Below, piece by piece: positions 17,043 through 27,155 of a DNA stretch of 64,000 nt; the first letter of the stretch is position 1, and each line of letters starts with the position of its first letter. The stretch spans positions 124,001 to 188,000 of the forward strand of contig NZ_VVIW01000005.1 of the NCBI RefSeq assembly GCF_011682045.1. The letters are read 5' to 3'. The stretch comes from Massilia aquatica (GTDB lineage: Bacteria; Pseudomonadota; Gammaproteobacteria; Burkholderiales; Burkholderiaceae_D). The translations under genes were made by a program, and so were the position numbers. The notes below the pieces were generated by a model. It was not told the DNA's origin, did no database searches, and saw only the letters and a list, made by a program, of their open reading frames with translations.

Positions 17043-17603
17043 TTAACGGCGCAGACGCGCCTCGCCAACGATGTAGGGCAGCAGGCGCGCGATATTGCGG
17101 GCGTCGTCGATGCCACGATGGTGGTCGCCTTCGAACTTCATGCCGGCCAGGCGGATCGCTTCGCCCAGCCCCGGCTTCTTGGACAGCTTCTGGCGCTCCG
17201 CCATCAGGCGCTTGAGGTTCGCATGCGAGGCGCTGATCGGGTAGGGCAGCTTGTGGAATGCGCAGTCCTGATGCAGCTGTTTCAGGTCGTAGTCGCCCCA
17301 GGAGCAGAAAACGAAGTCCCTGTACTGATACAGCCAGGTCTTGAATTGCCCGATCGCTTCTTCAAACAGCGGCGCGCTGTCGACGTCTTTTTGCTCGATG
17401 GAGGTGAGCGTGGTGCAGAACGGCGTGAGCTGCGGGTGGCGCACCGGACGAATGAAGGTCTGGAATTCATCGACCGCGGCGAGGCTGGCACCGTCGACCA
17501 TCACAGCGCCGATTTCGATGATTTCCATATGGTCGCGTGGCACGGAGCCGTTGTCGCAGCAGGTAGCTTCAAAGTCGATAACGAGATAGCGGGATGCTTG
17601 CAT
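17043..17603 (-). CDS. DEDDh 3'-5' exonuclease (ERI-1/KapD-like)
   Basis: This 186-residue protein is a DnaQ-superfamily nuclease. The ExoI motif is VIDFEATC with Asp10 and Glu12. ExoII Asp lies in SWGDYDLKQL and ExoIII is HHRGIDDARNIARLL with the catalytic His and Asp. ATCC after the first acidic pair and the HANLKRLM segment are typical of the ERI-1/KapD subgroup, which trims RNA or DNA 3' ends. It has no extra domains and seems monocistronic. The substrate cannot be told from sequence. Confidence 0.88.
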   Translation of the reverse strand: MQASRYLVIDFEATCCDNGSVPRDHMEIIEIGAVMVDGASLAAVDEFQTFIRPVRHPQLTPFCTTLTSIEQKDVDSAPLFEEAIGQFKTWLYQYRDFVFCSWGDYDLKQLHQDCAFHKLPYPISASHANLKRLMAERQKLSKKPGLGEAIRLAGMKFEGDHHRGIDDARNIARLLPYIVGEARLRR

Positions 17604-17703
17604 TCAGCAGAGTTTCCTTATGTAGATAAAACGCTACTATAACCAAGATCGAGAGACGACCGGGAAAAGCTTCTTTCACGGCCGCTCCCGTCAGGCGCTG
17701 GTT

Positions 17704-19533
17704 CTACTTTGCCGATGCAATCCAGCGATCCACCCGCGCCTCCAGCAGCGGCAGCGGCAAGGTGCCATCGCCAATCACCACTTCATGAAACTTGGGCAGG
17801 CTGAATTTGTCGCCCATCCGCTTGCGCGCCCGTTCGCGCAATTCCAGGATCTTCAGCGCGCCGATCTTGTAGCTCAGCGCCTGCGCCGGCCACACCATGT
17901 AGCGCTCGATCTGGTTTTTGGCGCGCGCCTCGCTGTAGCCGAGCGTCTTGCTGGCATACGCAATCGCCTGTTCGCGGGTCCAGCCTTTGGCATGCATGCC
18001 GGTATCGACCACCAGCCTGACGGCGCGCAGCAATTCATCGTTCAGGTGACCGAAGTAGGCTTCCGGATCGTCGTACAAACCGAATTCATGCCCCAGCGTT
18101 TCCGCATACAGCGCCCAGCCTTCGGTAAACGCCCCGATATTCGGGTTTTCCGTATTGAATTTGCGGAAATCCGGTACGTCGAGCTCTTTCAGCAGGCCCG
18201 CATGGAAATGGTGGCCGGGCTGGCCTTCGTGCAGGTACAAGGTCACCATGCCGGTGCGGCTGTAATCCTTCGGGTCGTTCACCACCGCCCAGAACACGCC
18301 CGGATGCGAGCCGTCGGCCGCCGCCGGCGTGTAATGGTCGGACGCGGTTGCGCGGGTCAATTCGGGCTCCAGCTGCAATCCGAGCGGCGCTTTGGGCAGC
18401 AGCGAAAACAGCGCCGGCAGCTTGGTCTTGACCTTGCTGTCGATCTGGCGATACGCGTCCAGCACCTCGTCCTCTGTCTTGAAGGACTTGAACTTGGCCT
18501 GCGCTCCGACCCATTGCGGCAGTGCCTGCGGCGGGCCGCTGTATCCGAGCCTGGGGCCGAGCAGCGCCCATTGCTGGCCGATGCGCGCCACTTCCTTTAA
18601 TCCAAGCTGGTGAATCTCTTCGGGATTCATCGCTACCGTGGTGCGGTCCTTGATCTGCGCCTGGTACCACGCCGCGCCATTCGGCAGCGCGTTCCAGCCG
18701 TCGGTCGAACGGCTGGCGGGCAGGTATTCTTTTTCGAGATAAAGCGCCAACCGGTCGAGGGCGGGTGAAAGCCACGTGGCGACGGTTGTGCGGTAAGCGG
18801 CAGTCAGGCGCTCTTTATCCGCCTGCAAAAATGCCGCCGGCAGGTTCTTGATCGGCGTATAAAAGATATTCGCTTCCGGCGTGGCGCTGCGCAGTTGCTG
18901 GAACTGGGGCAGCATCGCCACCGTAATCGCTTTCGGCTGTACGATCCCGCGCCTGACGCCTTCGCGCATGTTGGCAATCGCCTGGTCGATCCAGGCCGGC
19001 AGCTGGTTCAGGCGATTGAGGTAATCCTGATACTGGGCGACCGTATTCAAAGGCTGCGAACCGGTGCCGCTGGCGTAATTGGCCAGGGTGCCGGGCACGT
19101 TATCGAAGTGGTTCAGCGGCAGCAGGTGCTCGGGGAATTTCTCCAGGCTCAGGCCGCTGTCGAGCTCGAAGGCCAGCAGGTCGTAATTGAGCTGTTCCGG
19201 CTCGCTCAGACGGGCGCGCGCGATGGCTTTGAGCTGGCTTTGCATGCGCCGGTACAGGGCAAACTGGCGCGTGCGGCGCGCCGGTGAAATGCTCATTCCC
19301 AGTTCGCCGTTATAGCGGCTGTCGCCGTTGGCGGTAATGAGCAGCGGATCGAAATGCGCGCGCGCCTGATAAAACGCGTCGGCCAGTTTGTGCAGCGCGC
19401 TGGCGGCCGCGGATGGCGCGCCGGCGGACGTGTTGGCAGACGGCGGCGCGGCGCTGGCGCCGCAAACAGGTGACATCAACACGGCCAGCAATGCCGTGGT
19501 GCCGAGCAGCGGACGGGAAAGGCGCAAACGCAT
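17704..19533 (-). CDS. DUF885 domain-containing secreted protein (putative metallopeptidase)
   Basis: About 609 residues with an N-terminal signal peptide ending near CGASAAPP, so exported or possibly lipid-linked. The DUF885 signature HEGQPGHHFHAG resembles a zinc site (HExxPGHH), and EGWALYAETLG follows downstream as usual in the family. The chosen ATG at 19533 has AAGGAA 6 bases upstream; an ATG at 19563 would place ten residues before a normal signal peptide. DUF885 proteins are predicted M3/M32-like peptidases without a settled substrate. Neighbours do not suggest a pathway. Confidence 0.85.
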   Translation of the reverse strand: MRLRLSRPLLGTTALLAVLMSPVCGASAAPPSANTSAGAPSAAASALHKLADAFYQARAHFDPLLITANGDSRYNGELGMSISPARRTRQFALYRRMQSQLKAIARARLSEPEQLNYDLLAFELDSGLSLEKFPEHLLPLNHFDNVPGTLANYASGTGSQPLNTVAQYQDYLNRLNQLPAWIDQAIANMREGVRRGIVQPKAITVAMLPQFQQLRSATPEANIFYTPIKNLPAAFLQADKERLTAAYRTTVATWLSPALDRLALYLEKEYLPASRSTDGWNALPNGAAWYQAQIKDRTTVAMNPEEIHQLGLKEVARIGQQWALLGPRLGYSGPPQALPQWVGAQAKFKSFKTEDEVLDAYRQIDSKVKTKLPALFSLLPKAPLGLQLEPELTRATASDHYTPAAADGSHPGVFWAVVNDPKDYSRTGMVTLYLHEGQPGHHFHAGLLKELDVPDFRKFNTENPNIGAFTEGWALYAETLGHEFGLYDDPEAYFGHLNDELLRAVRLVVDTGMHAKGWTREQAIAYASKTLGYSEARAKNQIERYMVWPAQALSYKIGALKILELRERARKRMGDKFSLPKFHEVVIGDGTLPLPLLEARVDRWIASAK

Positions 19534-19671
19534 GAAGGTTCCTTGTGCTTTGAAGATCGCCACAGGATAGCGTAAATGTCCAACGATGGGCAGCGTCGCC
19601 GCACTGTATGATATGCGGCGCTGGGCGCCCGGTGGCGCGCCGCGCGGTTCATCTTCTTATTGGGAAGCGCC

Positions 19672-20952
19672 ATGTCCGATTATTCGACTGTTTTGCCTCA
19701 TATTGTCGTGGTCACTACCGGCTCGGCCGGCGATCTGTTTCCGTTCCTGCGGCTCGGACTGGGGCTGCGCGAGCGGGGCCACGCAGTGACCGTCCTGGCG
19801 CCCCTCATGCACGAAGCGCTGGTACGCCAGGCCGGCCTGGCCTTCCACCCGCTGCCGGCCGATCCGGCGGTGCTGGAAGATCCCGACCTGTGGCACCCGC
19901 GCCGCGGCTTCGGCGTGGTCTGGCGCGCCATGCGGCCCGGCATGGAAGCAATGCAGGCCTTTGTCGCCGCCTTGCCGCGCGAGCAGCCGTGCGTGCTGCT
20001 GGTCCATCCCCTGGCTGTGGCGCATGCCGACCTGTGCCGCGCGGACCGGCCCGGCTTGCAGATCGTGGCCGGCTACCTGGCCCCTTCCAACCTGCGCACG
20101 GTGCACGACCTGCCGGTGCTGGGGCCTTTCCCGATACCGGGCTGGATGCCATTGAAGGTGCGGCGCTGGCTCTGGAACATGGTCGAGGCCACGGCCATCA
20201 ACCCGGTCGTCGTGCCGGAACTGAACGCGGCGCGCAAAGCGCAGGGCCGCGCGCCCATTGCCAGCTACATGGACGAAATGTATGGCGCGCCCGATCTGTC
20301 GGTGACCCTGTTTCCGGAATGGTTCGGCGCGCGCCAGCCGGACTGGCCGGCGCCGCTGCTGTGCGCGGATTTTCCCTTGTACGATCCGCATCCGCACGCG
20401 TCGATCGCGCCGGCGCTGCTGCAATTCATGCGCGCCGGCAGTGCGCCGATCATCGTCACCCACGGTACCGCCAACCTGCACGCCGCCAGGTTTTTTGCCA
20501 GCGCGCTGGCGGCGGCCGAGCGGCTTGGGCGGCGCATCGTGTTCCTCACGGCGCACCGGGCGCAGGTGCCGGCAAGCCTGCCGCCAACGGCCTTCTGGCA
20601 GGATTACTGCCCGCTGGCGGCCTTGCTGCCGGACGCGGCGGCGCTGGTGCACCACGGCGGCATCGGCACCACGGCGGTCGCCTTGCGCGCCGGTACGCCG
20701 CAACTGGTCGTGCCGATGGCCTACGACCAGTTCGACAACGGCGCCCGCGTCGCCGCCCTGCATGCCGGATTGACCCTGAAGGCGGAGCGCGCAACGACCC
20801 GCACCCTGGCCGACGCCTTGCAGCGCCTGCTGCAATCGCCCGAGATTCATGTCGGTTGCGCGGCCGTCAAAGAGCGTATGGCGGGCGGGGGAGCGCTGGA
20901 CGGCGTGATGGATGTCATATCGAAAACGGTATCGAAAACCGGAAAAATATGA
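19672..20952 (+). CDS. GT1-family glycosyltransferase (UDP-glycosyltransferase, MGT type)
   Basis: This 426-residue protein has a GT-B fold. The N-terminal part has VVTTGSAGDLFPFLRLGLGL and ERGHAV. The C-terminal sugar-nucleotide site is HHGGIGTTAVALRAGTPQLV followed by PMAYDQFDNGARV. These are marks of glycosyltransferases acting on lipids, polyketides or small molecules. No membrane segment is seen. The acceptor is unknown. The last codons overlap a regulatory palindrome serving the downstream TonB receptor gene. The ATG at 19672 is preferred over a TTG at 19660. Confidence 0.85.
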   Translation: MSDYSTVLPHIVVVTTGSAGDLFPFLRLGLGLRERGHAVTVLAPLMHEALVRQAGLAFHPLPADPAVLEDPDLWHPRRGFGVVWRAMRPGMEAMQAFVAALPREQPCVLLVHPLAVAHADLCRADRPGLQIVAGYLAPSNLRTVHDLPVLGPFPIPGWMPLKVRRWLWNMVEATAINPVVVPELNAARKAQGRAPIASYMDEMYGAPDLSVTLFPEWFGARQPDWPAPLLCADFPLYDPHPHASIAPALLQFMRAGSAPIIVTHGTANLHAARFFASALAAAERLGRRIVFLTAHRAQVPASLPPTAFWQDYCPLAALLPDAAALVHHGGIGTTAVALRAGTPQLVVPMAYDQFDNGARVAALHAGLTLKAERATTRTLADALQRLLQSPEIHVGCAAVKERMAGGGALDGVMDVISKTVSKTGKI

Positions 20953-20982
20953 TTGGATTGATTCTTTGGCTTTCCTTACTAT
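20916..20982 (+). promoter_or_regulatory. Arabinose-regulon operator and promoter for the TonB receptor operon
   Basis: The operator CATATCGAAAACGGTATC (20916-20933) has the form SATAYC-N6-GRTATS. It is followed after 18 bases, which include an A-rich tract, by ATTGGA. The -35 is TTGGAT (20953-20958) and the -10 is TACTAT (20977-20982), 18 bases apart. The same layout occurs at 29477-29543 and 37779-37845. The operator lies within the last codons of the glycosyltransferase gene. Confidence 0.75.
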
Positions 20983-21041
20983 CCGGTTCAAGGGCTAAAA
21001 ATACCCATGAATCATATAACTAGAGAATGCCAAGGAGACGT

Positions 21042-23654
21042 ATGACATCGCACGCACAAGGCCCCGTCGCGGCCATTTTTCGCACCCCCTTGCCCCTGAA
21101 GCTGATCGTGGCGGCCCTGGCCGGCGCGGGCATGCTGAGCGGCGCCTCGGTATGGGCGCAGGATGCGATCGCCGCCGACACCACCAGCGTGGTCACCGTT
21201 TCCGGCGTGCGCAAGGCTGCCCAGAGTGCCCAGGCCATCAAGCGCAATGCCGATGAAGTGATCGATTCCATCGTGGCCGAGGAGGCCGGCAAGTTCCCCG
21301 ACAAAAACGTCGCCGAAATGCTCGGCCGCATTACCGGCGTGCAGATCCGCCGCGAAAACGGCGAAGCGCGCGAGGTCGTCATCCGCGGCTTGCCGGGCCT
21401 GGTGACCCTGCTCAACGGCCGCGAAATGTTCACCGCCGGCAAAGAGGGCCGCAGCCTGTACCTGGCCGACATTCCGGCCGCCATGCTGCAACGGGTCGAT
21501 GTGTACAAGACCCAGGGCGCCGAGATGGTCGAAGGCGGCACCGCCGGCGTGATCGACGTGCGCACCGCGCGTCCGTTCGACGCCAAGGGCTTCGCCTCGA
21601 GCCTCACTGCACGCGTGGAAAACCGCGACAAATCGAAAACCAACGATCCCAACCTGTCGGGCATGATCTCGAACCGCTGGAAAACCGGTTACGGCGAGAT
21701 TGGCGCGCTGGCCGGCCTGTCCTACCAGGATGGCAATTACCACGACGAAATTACCTGGAATTCGCCGCCGAAGGACCGCGCGGCCGACCTCGGCGCCGGC
21801 ATTTCCGCGCCGGACGAGCTGGGTCATGTGCTGTACCAGGGCCAGCGCAAGCGCGTGGCCGGCAACTTTGCCTTGCAGTGGCGCCCGAATTCGGCATTGG
21901 AATTCTTTGCCGAAGGCATCTCCACCGAAATCCATCACGATGCCGAGCGCCAGTTCTATGTGGGCGGGCTCGGGCAGAACAAGCATTCCAGCTACACCCT
22001 GATTCCCGGCACCAAGCAGGTGCAGACCATCACCTCGCCCAACAGCAACCCGTTCGCGCTCGGCTCGACCCAGGCGCCGCACGATTATTCTTTGGGCAGC
22101 CAGGGCGCCATCGGTGCGCGCTGGAATGTGTCGCCGACCTGGCGCGTGACGACCGAGCTGGCGCGCACCTTGAGCAAGGTACGCCAGGAGTTTCCCATTG
22201 TCGACCTGGTGGCGGCCCCGCCGACCATCACCGGTAACACCTATGTGAACGGGGGCGCGCAGTTTTCCTACCCAGGTTACGACATGACCAACCCGGCCAA
22301 TTACCGGGTCGCCACCTTCTTCGACAATCACAGCCATGCCGAAAGCCGCGCCACCGACTGGCGCGCCGACGCCGCCTGGACCCCGGAAGAAGACGGCTTC
22401 ATCAAGGATGTGTCGACCGGCGTGCGGGTCGCCAGGCGCAAGGCAGCGTATGTGCACGAGCTGGACGGCTTCCGTCCGGCGCCGGGCAACATTCCGCTGG
22501 GCTCAGTGCCTGGCCTGGCCTGCAACTCGATGCCGATGGCGGGCGACTACGGCATGGCCTCGTGGGTGACGCCGTGCGCTGGCTTCATGCACGACCATAT
22601 CGGCGAGCTGCGCAAGCTGTTCGGCGATGGCAGCAAGTCGGCGGAAGACAGGCTGTCCCAGTTCAACAACCAGGAAACGACCTACGCCATCTACACCAAG
22701 GCCAAGTACGGCTTTACGGCCGGTAGCATTCCGGTCGAAGGGACCGTGGGGGTGCGCGTGGTGCAGACCAAGGGCGTGCTGAGCGGCTATTCGCAGGCGA
22801 ATGGCGTGGTCTTGCCGGTTTCCAGTTCGCCATCGTCGACCGACGTGCTGCCGAACGCCACCCTCAAGGCCATGGTCCTGCCGGAAGTGCAGGCACGCCT
22901 GACTGCCGGCAAGTCCATGCAGCGCGCTAACTTTGACCAGTTCAATCCGGGCGTGTCCTACAACGTGCCGAGCACCACGGTGCAAGCGGTGGGCACGGGC
23001 GGCAATCCGGACCTCAAACCTATCGAAGGAAAGAACTTCGATGCTGCGGCGGAATGGTATTTCGCACCGACCGGTTCGCTCACCGCCACCGTGTTCCGCC
23101 ACGACTTCAAGAACTACATTCTCACCAGTTCGACCAAGGAAACCTACAACGGCATCGTGTACGACGTGAATCGTCCGCGCAATATGTCCAAGGGCACCTT
23201 GCAGGGCGCGGAACTGTCGTACCAGCAGTTCTACGACAAGCTGCCGGGCTGGCTGGGCGGCTTCGGCCTGCAAGCGAACGCCACCTACATGAAGGGCGAC
23301 CTGACCGACACCGGCGGCGTGCTCAAACCGTTCGTCGGCATGTCCAGGCTGTCGTACAACATCGTCGGCCTGTACGAGCGCGATGGCTGGTCCGGCCGCG
23401 TGGCCTACAACTGGCGCGACAAGTACGTGGACACCTTCAACTACCGGGGCCTGGGTTTCGACCTGATCGTCGATCCGATCAAGACCATGGATGCCTCGCT
23501 CTCCTACAAGATCAGCGAAGCGGTGAGCGTGACGGTGGACGTGGAGAACTTGCTTGACCGGAAGTACCACGATTACCATGGCGTCGCCAGCAACCCGCGC
23601 GACATCCGCCGCTACGACCGCGTCGTCGGCCTGTCGCTGCGCTACAAGATGTAA
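21042..23654 (+). CDS. TonB-dependent receptor, probable arabino-oligosaccharide transporter
   Basis: An outer-membrane receptor of about 870 residues. It has a signal peptide ending near VWAQ, a plug domain (NVAEMLGRITGVQIRRENGE; VVIRGLPGLVTLLNGREMF; GAEMVEGGTAGVIDVRTARP) and a beta-barrel ending in a terminal aromatic-type strand (LSLRYKM). The profile fits the TonB-Xanth-Caul class that imports plant glycans. The ATG at 21042 has AAGGAG 4 bases upstream, so it is preferred over the ATG at 21027. It is the first gene of the arabinose block and carries the regulon promoter. The substrate is inferred from context. Confidence 0.88.
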   Translation: MTSHAQGPVAAIFRTPLPLKLIVAALAGAGMLSGASVWAQDAIAADTTSVVTVSGVRKAAQSAQAIKRNADEVIDSIVAEEAGKFPDKNVAEMLGRITGVQIRRENGEAREVVIRGLPGLVTLLNGREMFTAGKEGRSLYLADIPAAMLQRVDVYKTQGAEMVEGGTAGVIDVRTARPFDAKGFASSLTARVENRDKSKTNDPNLSGMISNRWKTGYGEIGALAGLSYQDGNYHDEITWNSPPKDRAADLGAGISAPDELGHVLYQGQRKRVAGNFALQWRPNSALEFFAEGISTEIHHDAERQFYVGGLGQNKHSSYTLIPGTKQVQTITSPNSNPFALGSTQAPHDYSLGSQGAIGARWNVSPTWRVTTELARTLSKVRQEFPIVDLVAAPPTITGNTYVNGGAQFSYPGYDMTNPANYRVATFFDNHSHAESRATDWRADAAWTPEEDGFIKDVSTGVRVARRKAAYVHELDGFRPAPGNIPLGSVPGLACNSMPMAGDYGMASWVTPCAGFMHDHIGELRKLFGDGSKSAEDRLSQFNNQETTYAIYTKAKYGFTAGSIPVEGTVGVRVVQTKGVLSGYSQANGVVLPVSSSPSSTDVLPNATLKAMVLPEVQARLTAGKSMQRANFDQFNPGVSYNVPSTTVQAVGTGGNPDLKPIEGKNFDAAAEWYFAPTGSLTATVFRHDFKNYILTSSTKETYNGIVYDVNRPRNMSKGTLQGAELSYQQFYDKLPGWLGGFGLQANATYMKGDLTDTGGVLKPFVGMSRLSYNIVGLYERDGWSGRVAYNWRDKYVDTFNYRGLGFDLIVDPIKTMDASLSYKISEAVSVTVDVENLLDRKYHDYHGVASNPRDIRRYDRVVGLSLRYKM

Positions 23655-23740
23655 TCCGTCGCTGTAGACGATCATTCCGGAAGCGTTGCGTAGAAACTGA
23701 ACGCAGCGCTTTCTGTCCTTGTATGGCTGAGAAAGTTTGC

Positions 23741-25108
23741 ATGAAACCGCTCGATAAGAATTCCCAGAAATTATCCACCCTCGAAAAAGTCGGCTTCGGT
23801 ACCGGCGACATGGCGCTCAACGTCGTGATTTCGTCGATGATGCTCCTCATTACCTTCTTTTACACCGACATCTACGGCCTGCGCACCGAGCACCTGGCGC
23901 TGCTGTTCGTGGTGGTCAAGGTCATCGGCGCGGTGGCCGACCTGGCCATGGGGCAGGTGACCGACCGCTTTACCTCGCGCTTCGGACGCTACCGGCCATG
24001 GCTGCTGTGGCTGTGCATTCCCTACGGCGCCAGCGTGTTTTTCGTGTTCACCACGCCAGGCTGGGGCTATGACGCCAAGCTGGTGTGGGCGTATTCGACC
24101 TACATCCTGATGACCCTGATGACGGCCGGGGTCGGCATTCCGTATATTTCGCTGATCAGCGGGCTGACCAGCGATCCGCAAGAGCGCCTCTCGGCCAACG
24201 GCTACCGCCTGTTCTTCGCCAAGGTCGGCGCCTTCATGGTGACCATCATCGTGCCCAAACTGGCGGAAAAATGGGGCGCGGGAAACCTGGCTGTCGGCTA
24301 CCAGTCGGCCATGGCGCTGATGGCGGTGATGGGCGTCGGCCTGTTCCTGTTCTGCGTGTTCACCACCAGGGAGCGGGTGATCCACGTGGTCGAACGGCAG
24401 CCTTTGATGGAACAGTTCAAACTGCTGATGCGCAACGACCAGTGGCTGATCCTGTGCGGCGTGTGCCTGACCGGCACCGTCGGCTATGTGGTGCGCGGCT
24501 CGGTCGCCATCTACTACGCCATGTATTACCTCGGCGGCGATACAGATACCGTGGCGGCCTTCCTGTCGACCGGCGTGGCGGCGGCGATCCTGTCGATGGT
24601 GGCCTCGACCTGGATTACCAAGTCCTACTGCAAGGTCAAGCTGTTCCGCTATACGCAGATCGGCGTGGCGCTGATCAGCGTGCTGATGTACGTGCTAGTG
24701 AAGCCGGGCGACATGGTGCTCGCCTTTGTCCTGTATTTCCTGCTCTCGTTCGTGGTCGACCTGCATGCGCCGGTGTTCTGGTCGGCGATTGCCGAAACCA
24801 TCGACTATGGCCACGTCAAGACCGGCAAGCGCGTCTCCGGTTTTGCCTTCGGCGGTATTTCGGTATGCCAGAAAGCCGGCATGGCGGTCGCGGGCGGCAT
24901 GGTCGGCCTGCTGCTGACTTACTTCCAGTATGTGCCGAACCAAGCGCAGAGCCCGCTGGCGCTGAGCGGCATCGCGCTGATGCTGACCGTGATCCCCGGC
25001 TTTTCCCACTTCCTGATGGGCGTGCTGATGTTCAAGTACCGCATCACCGACAACTACTACGACGAGGTCAAGACCGACCTGCGCAGCGCCGGCTTCGCCA
25101 CCACTTAA
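23741..25108 (+). CDS. GPH-family sugar:cation symporter
   Basis: A 12-helix inner-membrane carrier of about 455 residues related to the melibiose and xyloside symporters (MelB, XynB/YnaJ type). Family features include the start STLEKVGFGTGDMALNVV, the loop DRFTSRFGRYRPWLLW, where GRYRPW is the GPH signature, and a second cytosolic motif, TGKRVSGFAFGG. It would carry arabinosides or arabino-oligosaccharides from periplasm to cytosol, supplying the unsecreted GH43 enzyme encoded 19 bp downstream. The ATG at 23741 has GAGAAAG upstream and is preferred to the ATG at 23723. Confidence 0.88.
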   Translation: MKPLDKNSQKLSTLEKVGFGTGDMALNVVISSMMLLITFFYTDIYGLRTEHLALLFVVVKVIGAVADLAMGQVTDRFTSRFGRYRPWLLWLCIPYGASVFFVFTTPGWGYDAKLVWAYSTYILMTLMTAGVGIPYISLISGLTSDPQERLSANGYRLFFAKVGAFMVTIIVPKLAEKWGAGNLAVGYQSAMALMAVMGVGLFLFCVFTTRERVIHVVERQPLMEQFKLLMRNDQWLILCGVCLTGTVGYVVRGSVAIYYAMYYLGGDTDTVAAFLSTGVAAAILSMVASTWITKSYCKVKLFRYTQIGVALISVLMYVLVKPGDMVLAFVLYFLLSFVVDLHAPVFWSAIAETIDYGHVKTGKRVSGFAFGGISVCQKAGMAVAGGMVGLLLTYFQYVPNQAQSPLALSGIALMLTVIPGFSHFLMGVLMFKYRITDNYYDEVKTDLRSAGFATT

Positions 25109-25127
25109 TTTAACAAGCTCAATCACC

Positions 25128-26072
25128 ATGCAGATCCTGACACCCCTGATCGAGCAACGCGCCGATCCTTTCATTTACAAGCACAGCGACGGCTATTACT
25201 ATTTCACCGCCTCGGTGCCGGAATACGACCGCATCGAAGTGCGCCGCGCGCGCACCATTGCGGAACTTCCGGGCGCGCCTGCGGTCGATGCATGGCGCAA
25301 GCCGGATTCCGGACCCTACAGCGAACTGCTGTGGGCGCCGGAGATCCACTTCAACCAGGGCGCGTGGTACGTCTACTTTGCCGCCGCCCCGAGCCGCGAG
25401 ATCAAACACAAACTGTTTCAGCACCGCATGTACGCTGTCCGCAACACCAATCCCAATCCGCTCGACGGCAAGTGGGAATTCATGGGCCAGATCGACACCG
25501 GCATCGACACCTTTTGCCTGGACGCCAGCACGTTCACGCACGACGGCGTGCTGTACTACCTGTGGGCGCAAAAGGACGAAGCGATCGAAGGCAACTCCAA
25601 CTTGTACATCGCGCCGATGGCCACGCCGTGGCAGCTGGGAGGGCCGCCGGTCATGCTCAGCAAGCCCGAATTCGACTGGGAAATCCGCGGTTTCCGGGTC
25701 AACGAAGGCCCCTCCGTCATCAAGCGCAACGGCAGGATCTTCATCAGCTACTCGGCCAGCGCCACCGACGAGAACTACGCGATGGGATTGTTGTGGGCCG
25801 ACGAGAACGCCGACCTGCTCGATCCGGCATGCTGGACCAAGCTGGCCGAACCGGTGCTGCAAACCTGCTACGAGCACGGCATCTACGGCCCCGGCCACAA
25901 CAGTTTTACCTATGGCGAGGATGGCGACACCGTGATGCTGGTGTACCATGCCCGTACCTACACCGAGATCGTCGGCGACCCCTTGTGGAACCCCGACCGC
26001 CACACCTTCGTCAAGCCATTGCGATGGGACGAGCAGGGCATGCCCGTGTTCGGACGTCCATCGATTGCCTGA
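25128..26072 (+). CDS. Cytosolic GH43 family glycoside hydrolase (alpha-L-arabinofuranosidase-like)
   Basis: This 314-residue five-bladed beta-propeller enzyme has no signal peptide, so it should act in the cytosol on imported oligosaccharides. The GH43 catalytic triad is visible as RADPF (general base Asp13), FCLDAST (pKa-modulating Asp) and VNEGPSV (acid Glu). GPGHNSFTYGEDG lies in the late blade. Its place between a symporter and a mutarotase suggests release of L-arabinose from short arabinans or arabinosides. Beta-xylosidase activity cannot be excluded. Confidence 0.87.
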   Translation: MQILTPLIEQRADPFIYKHSDGYYYFTASVPEYDRIEVRRARTIAELPGAPAVDAWRKPDSGPYSELLWAPEIHFNQGAWYVYFAAAPSREIKHKLFQHRMYAVRNTNPNPLDGKWEFMGQIDTGIDTFCLDASTFTHDGVLYYLWAQKDEAIEGNSNLYIAPMATPWQLGGPPVMLSKPEFDWEIRGFRVNEGPSVIKRNGRIFISYSASATDENYAMGLLWADENADLLDPACWTKLAEPVLQTCYEHGIYGPGHNSFTYGEDGDTVMLVYHARTYTEIVGDPLWNPDRHTFVKPLRWDEQGMPVFGRPSIA

Positions 26073-26093
26073 AGGAACCTAACGAGGAGCATC

Positions 26094-27155
26094 GTGCAAG
26101 CCAGTATCACGCAATCCGCATTCGGCCACCTGCCCGACGGCAGGGCGGCCACCTTGTTCACCCTGACCAATCCGAACGGGCTGGTGGTAAAGATCACCGA
26201 TTTCGGCGGCATCATCACCGAGATCCACGCGCCCGACCGCAACGGCGTGCTGGCCGACATCACGCTCGGCTTCGACAACGTCGCGCCGTATGTGAAGGAC
26301 TCGCCGTACTTCGGCGCCCTGATCGGACGCTACGGCAACCGCCTGCGCGACGGCCGCTTCACGCTCGACGGCCAGGTGGTGCAACTGCCGGCCAACGACG
26401 GCGCCCATCACCTGCACGGCGGCGAGCTGGGCTACCACCGCGTGCTGTGGCGCGCGATTCCTTTCCAGGAAGGCGACTCGGTCGGCCTGACCCTGATCTA
26501 TCGCAGCCCGGACGGCGAGCAGGGCTATCCCGGCACGCTGGACGTGACCGTGGTGGTCGAACTGAGCGCCGGCAATGAACTGGTGGTGACCTTCGACGCC
26601 GTGACCGACAAGGCCACGCCGGTCAACCTGACCCAGCACGCGTACTTCAACCTGGCCGGCAAGGGCGACATTCTCGGCCATCTGTTGCGCATCGACGCCG
26701 ACGCGTATACGCCGATTGACAGTACCCTGATTCCAACCGGGGAGCTGGCGCCGGTGGCCGGCACCGCGTTCGATTTCCGTACGCCGCACGCGATTGGCGA
26801 ACGCATCGGCGACAATGAAGAGCAACTGCGCCACGGCAGCGGCTACGATCATAATTTCGTGCTCAACAAACCGGCGCGCAAGGCGATGACCCTGGCCGCG
26901 CGCGTGCATGAGCCGGTGTCGGGCCGGGTGCTCGAACTGTTCACGGAGGAGCCGGGCGTGCAGTTCTACAGCGGCAATTTCCTTGACGGGAGCTTGACGG
27001 GCAAAGGGCAAGCCTACGGCTATCGCAGCGGCTTTTGCCTGGAGCCCCAGCATTTCCCCGATTCTCCGAACCAGAGCGCTTTTCCGAATACCATCTTGCG
27101 TCCCGGCGAAGAATATGCCACCGTATCCCGGTATAAATTTTCGGTGGAGAAGTGA
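26094..27155 (+). CDS. galM: Aldose 1-epimerase (mutarotase)
   Basis: Interconverts alpha and beta anomers of free sugars, here probably L-arabinose. The 353-residue protein has all GalM landmarks: IGRYGNRLRDGRF, HHLHGG, the catalytic His in LTQHAYFNLAGKG, YDHNFVLN, and the catalytic Glu in CLEPQHFPDSPN. Translation starts at GTG 26094 with GAGGAG 5 bases upstream. The stop overlaps the start of the lactonase gene (TGATG), so the two are coupled. A mutarotase fits the need to feed the pyranose dehydrogenase with the right anomer. Confidence 0.93.
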   Translation: MQASITQSAFGHLPDGRAATLFTLTNPNGLVVKITDFGGIITEIHAPDRNGVLADITLGFDNVAPYVKDSPYFGALIGRYGNRLRDGRFTLDGQVVQLPANDGAHHLHGGELGYHRVLWRAIPFQEGDSVGLTLIYRSPDGEQGYPGTLDVTVVVELSAGNELVVTFDAVTDKATPVNLTQHAYFNLAGKGDILGHLLRIDADAYTPIDSTLIPTGELAPVAGTAFDFRTPHAIGERIGDNEEQLRHGSGYDHNFVLNKPARKAMTLAARVHEPVSGRVLELFTEEPGVQFYSGNFLDGSLTGKGQAYGYRSGFCLEPQHFPDSPNQSAFPNTILRPGEEYATVSRYKFSVEK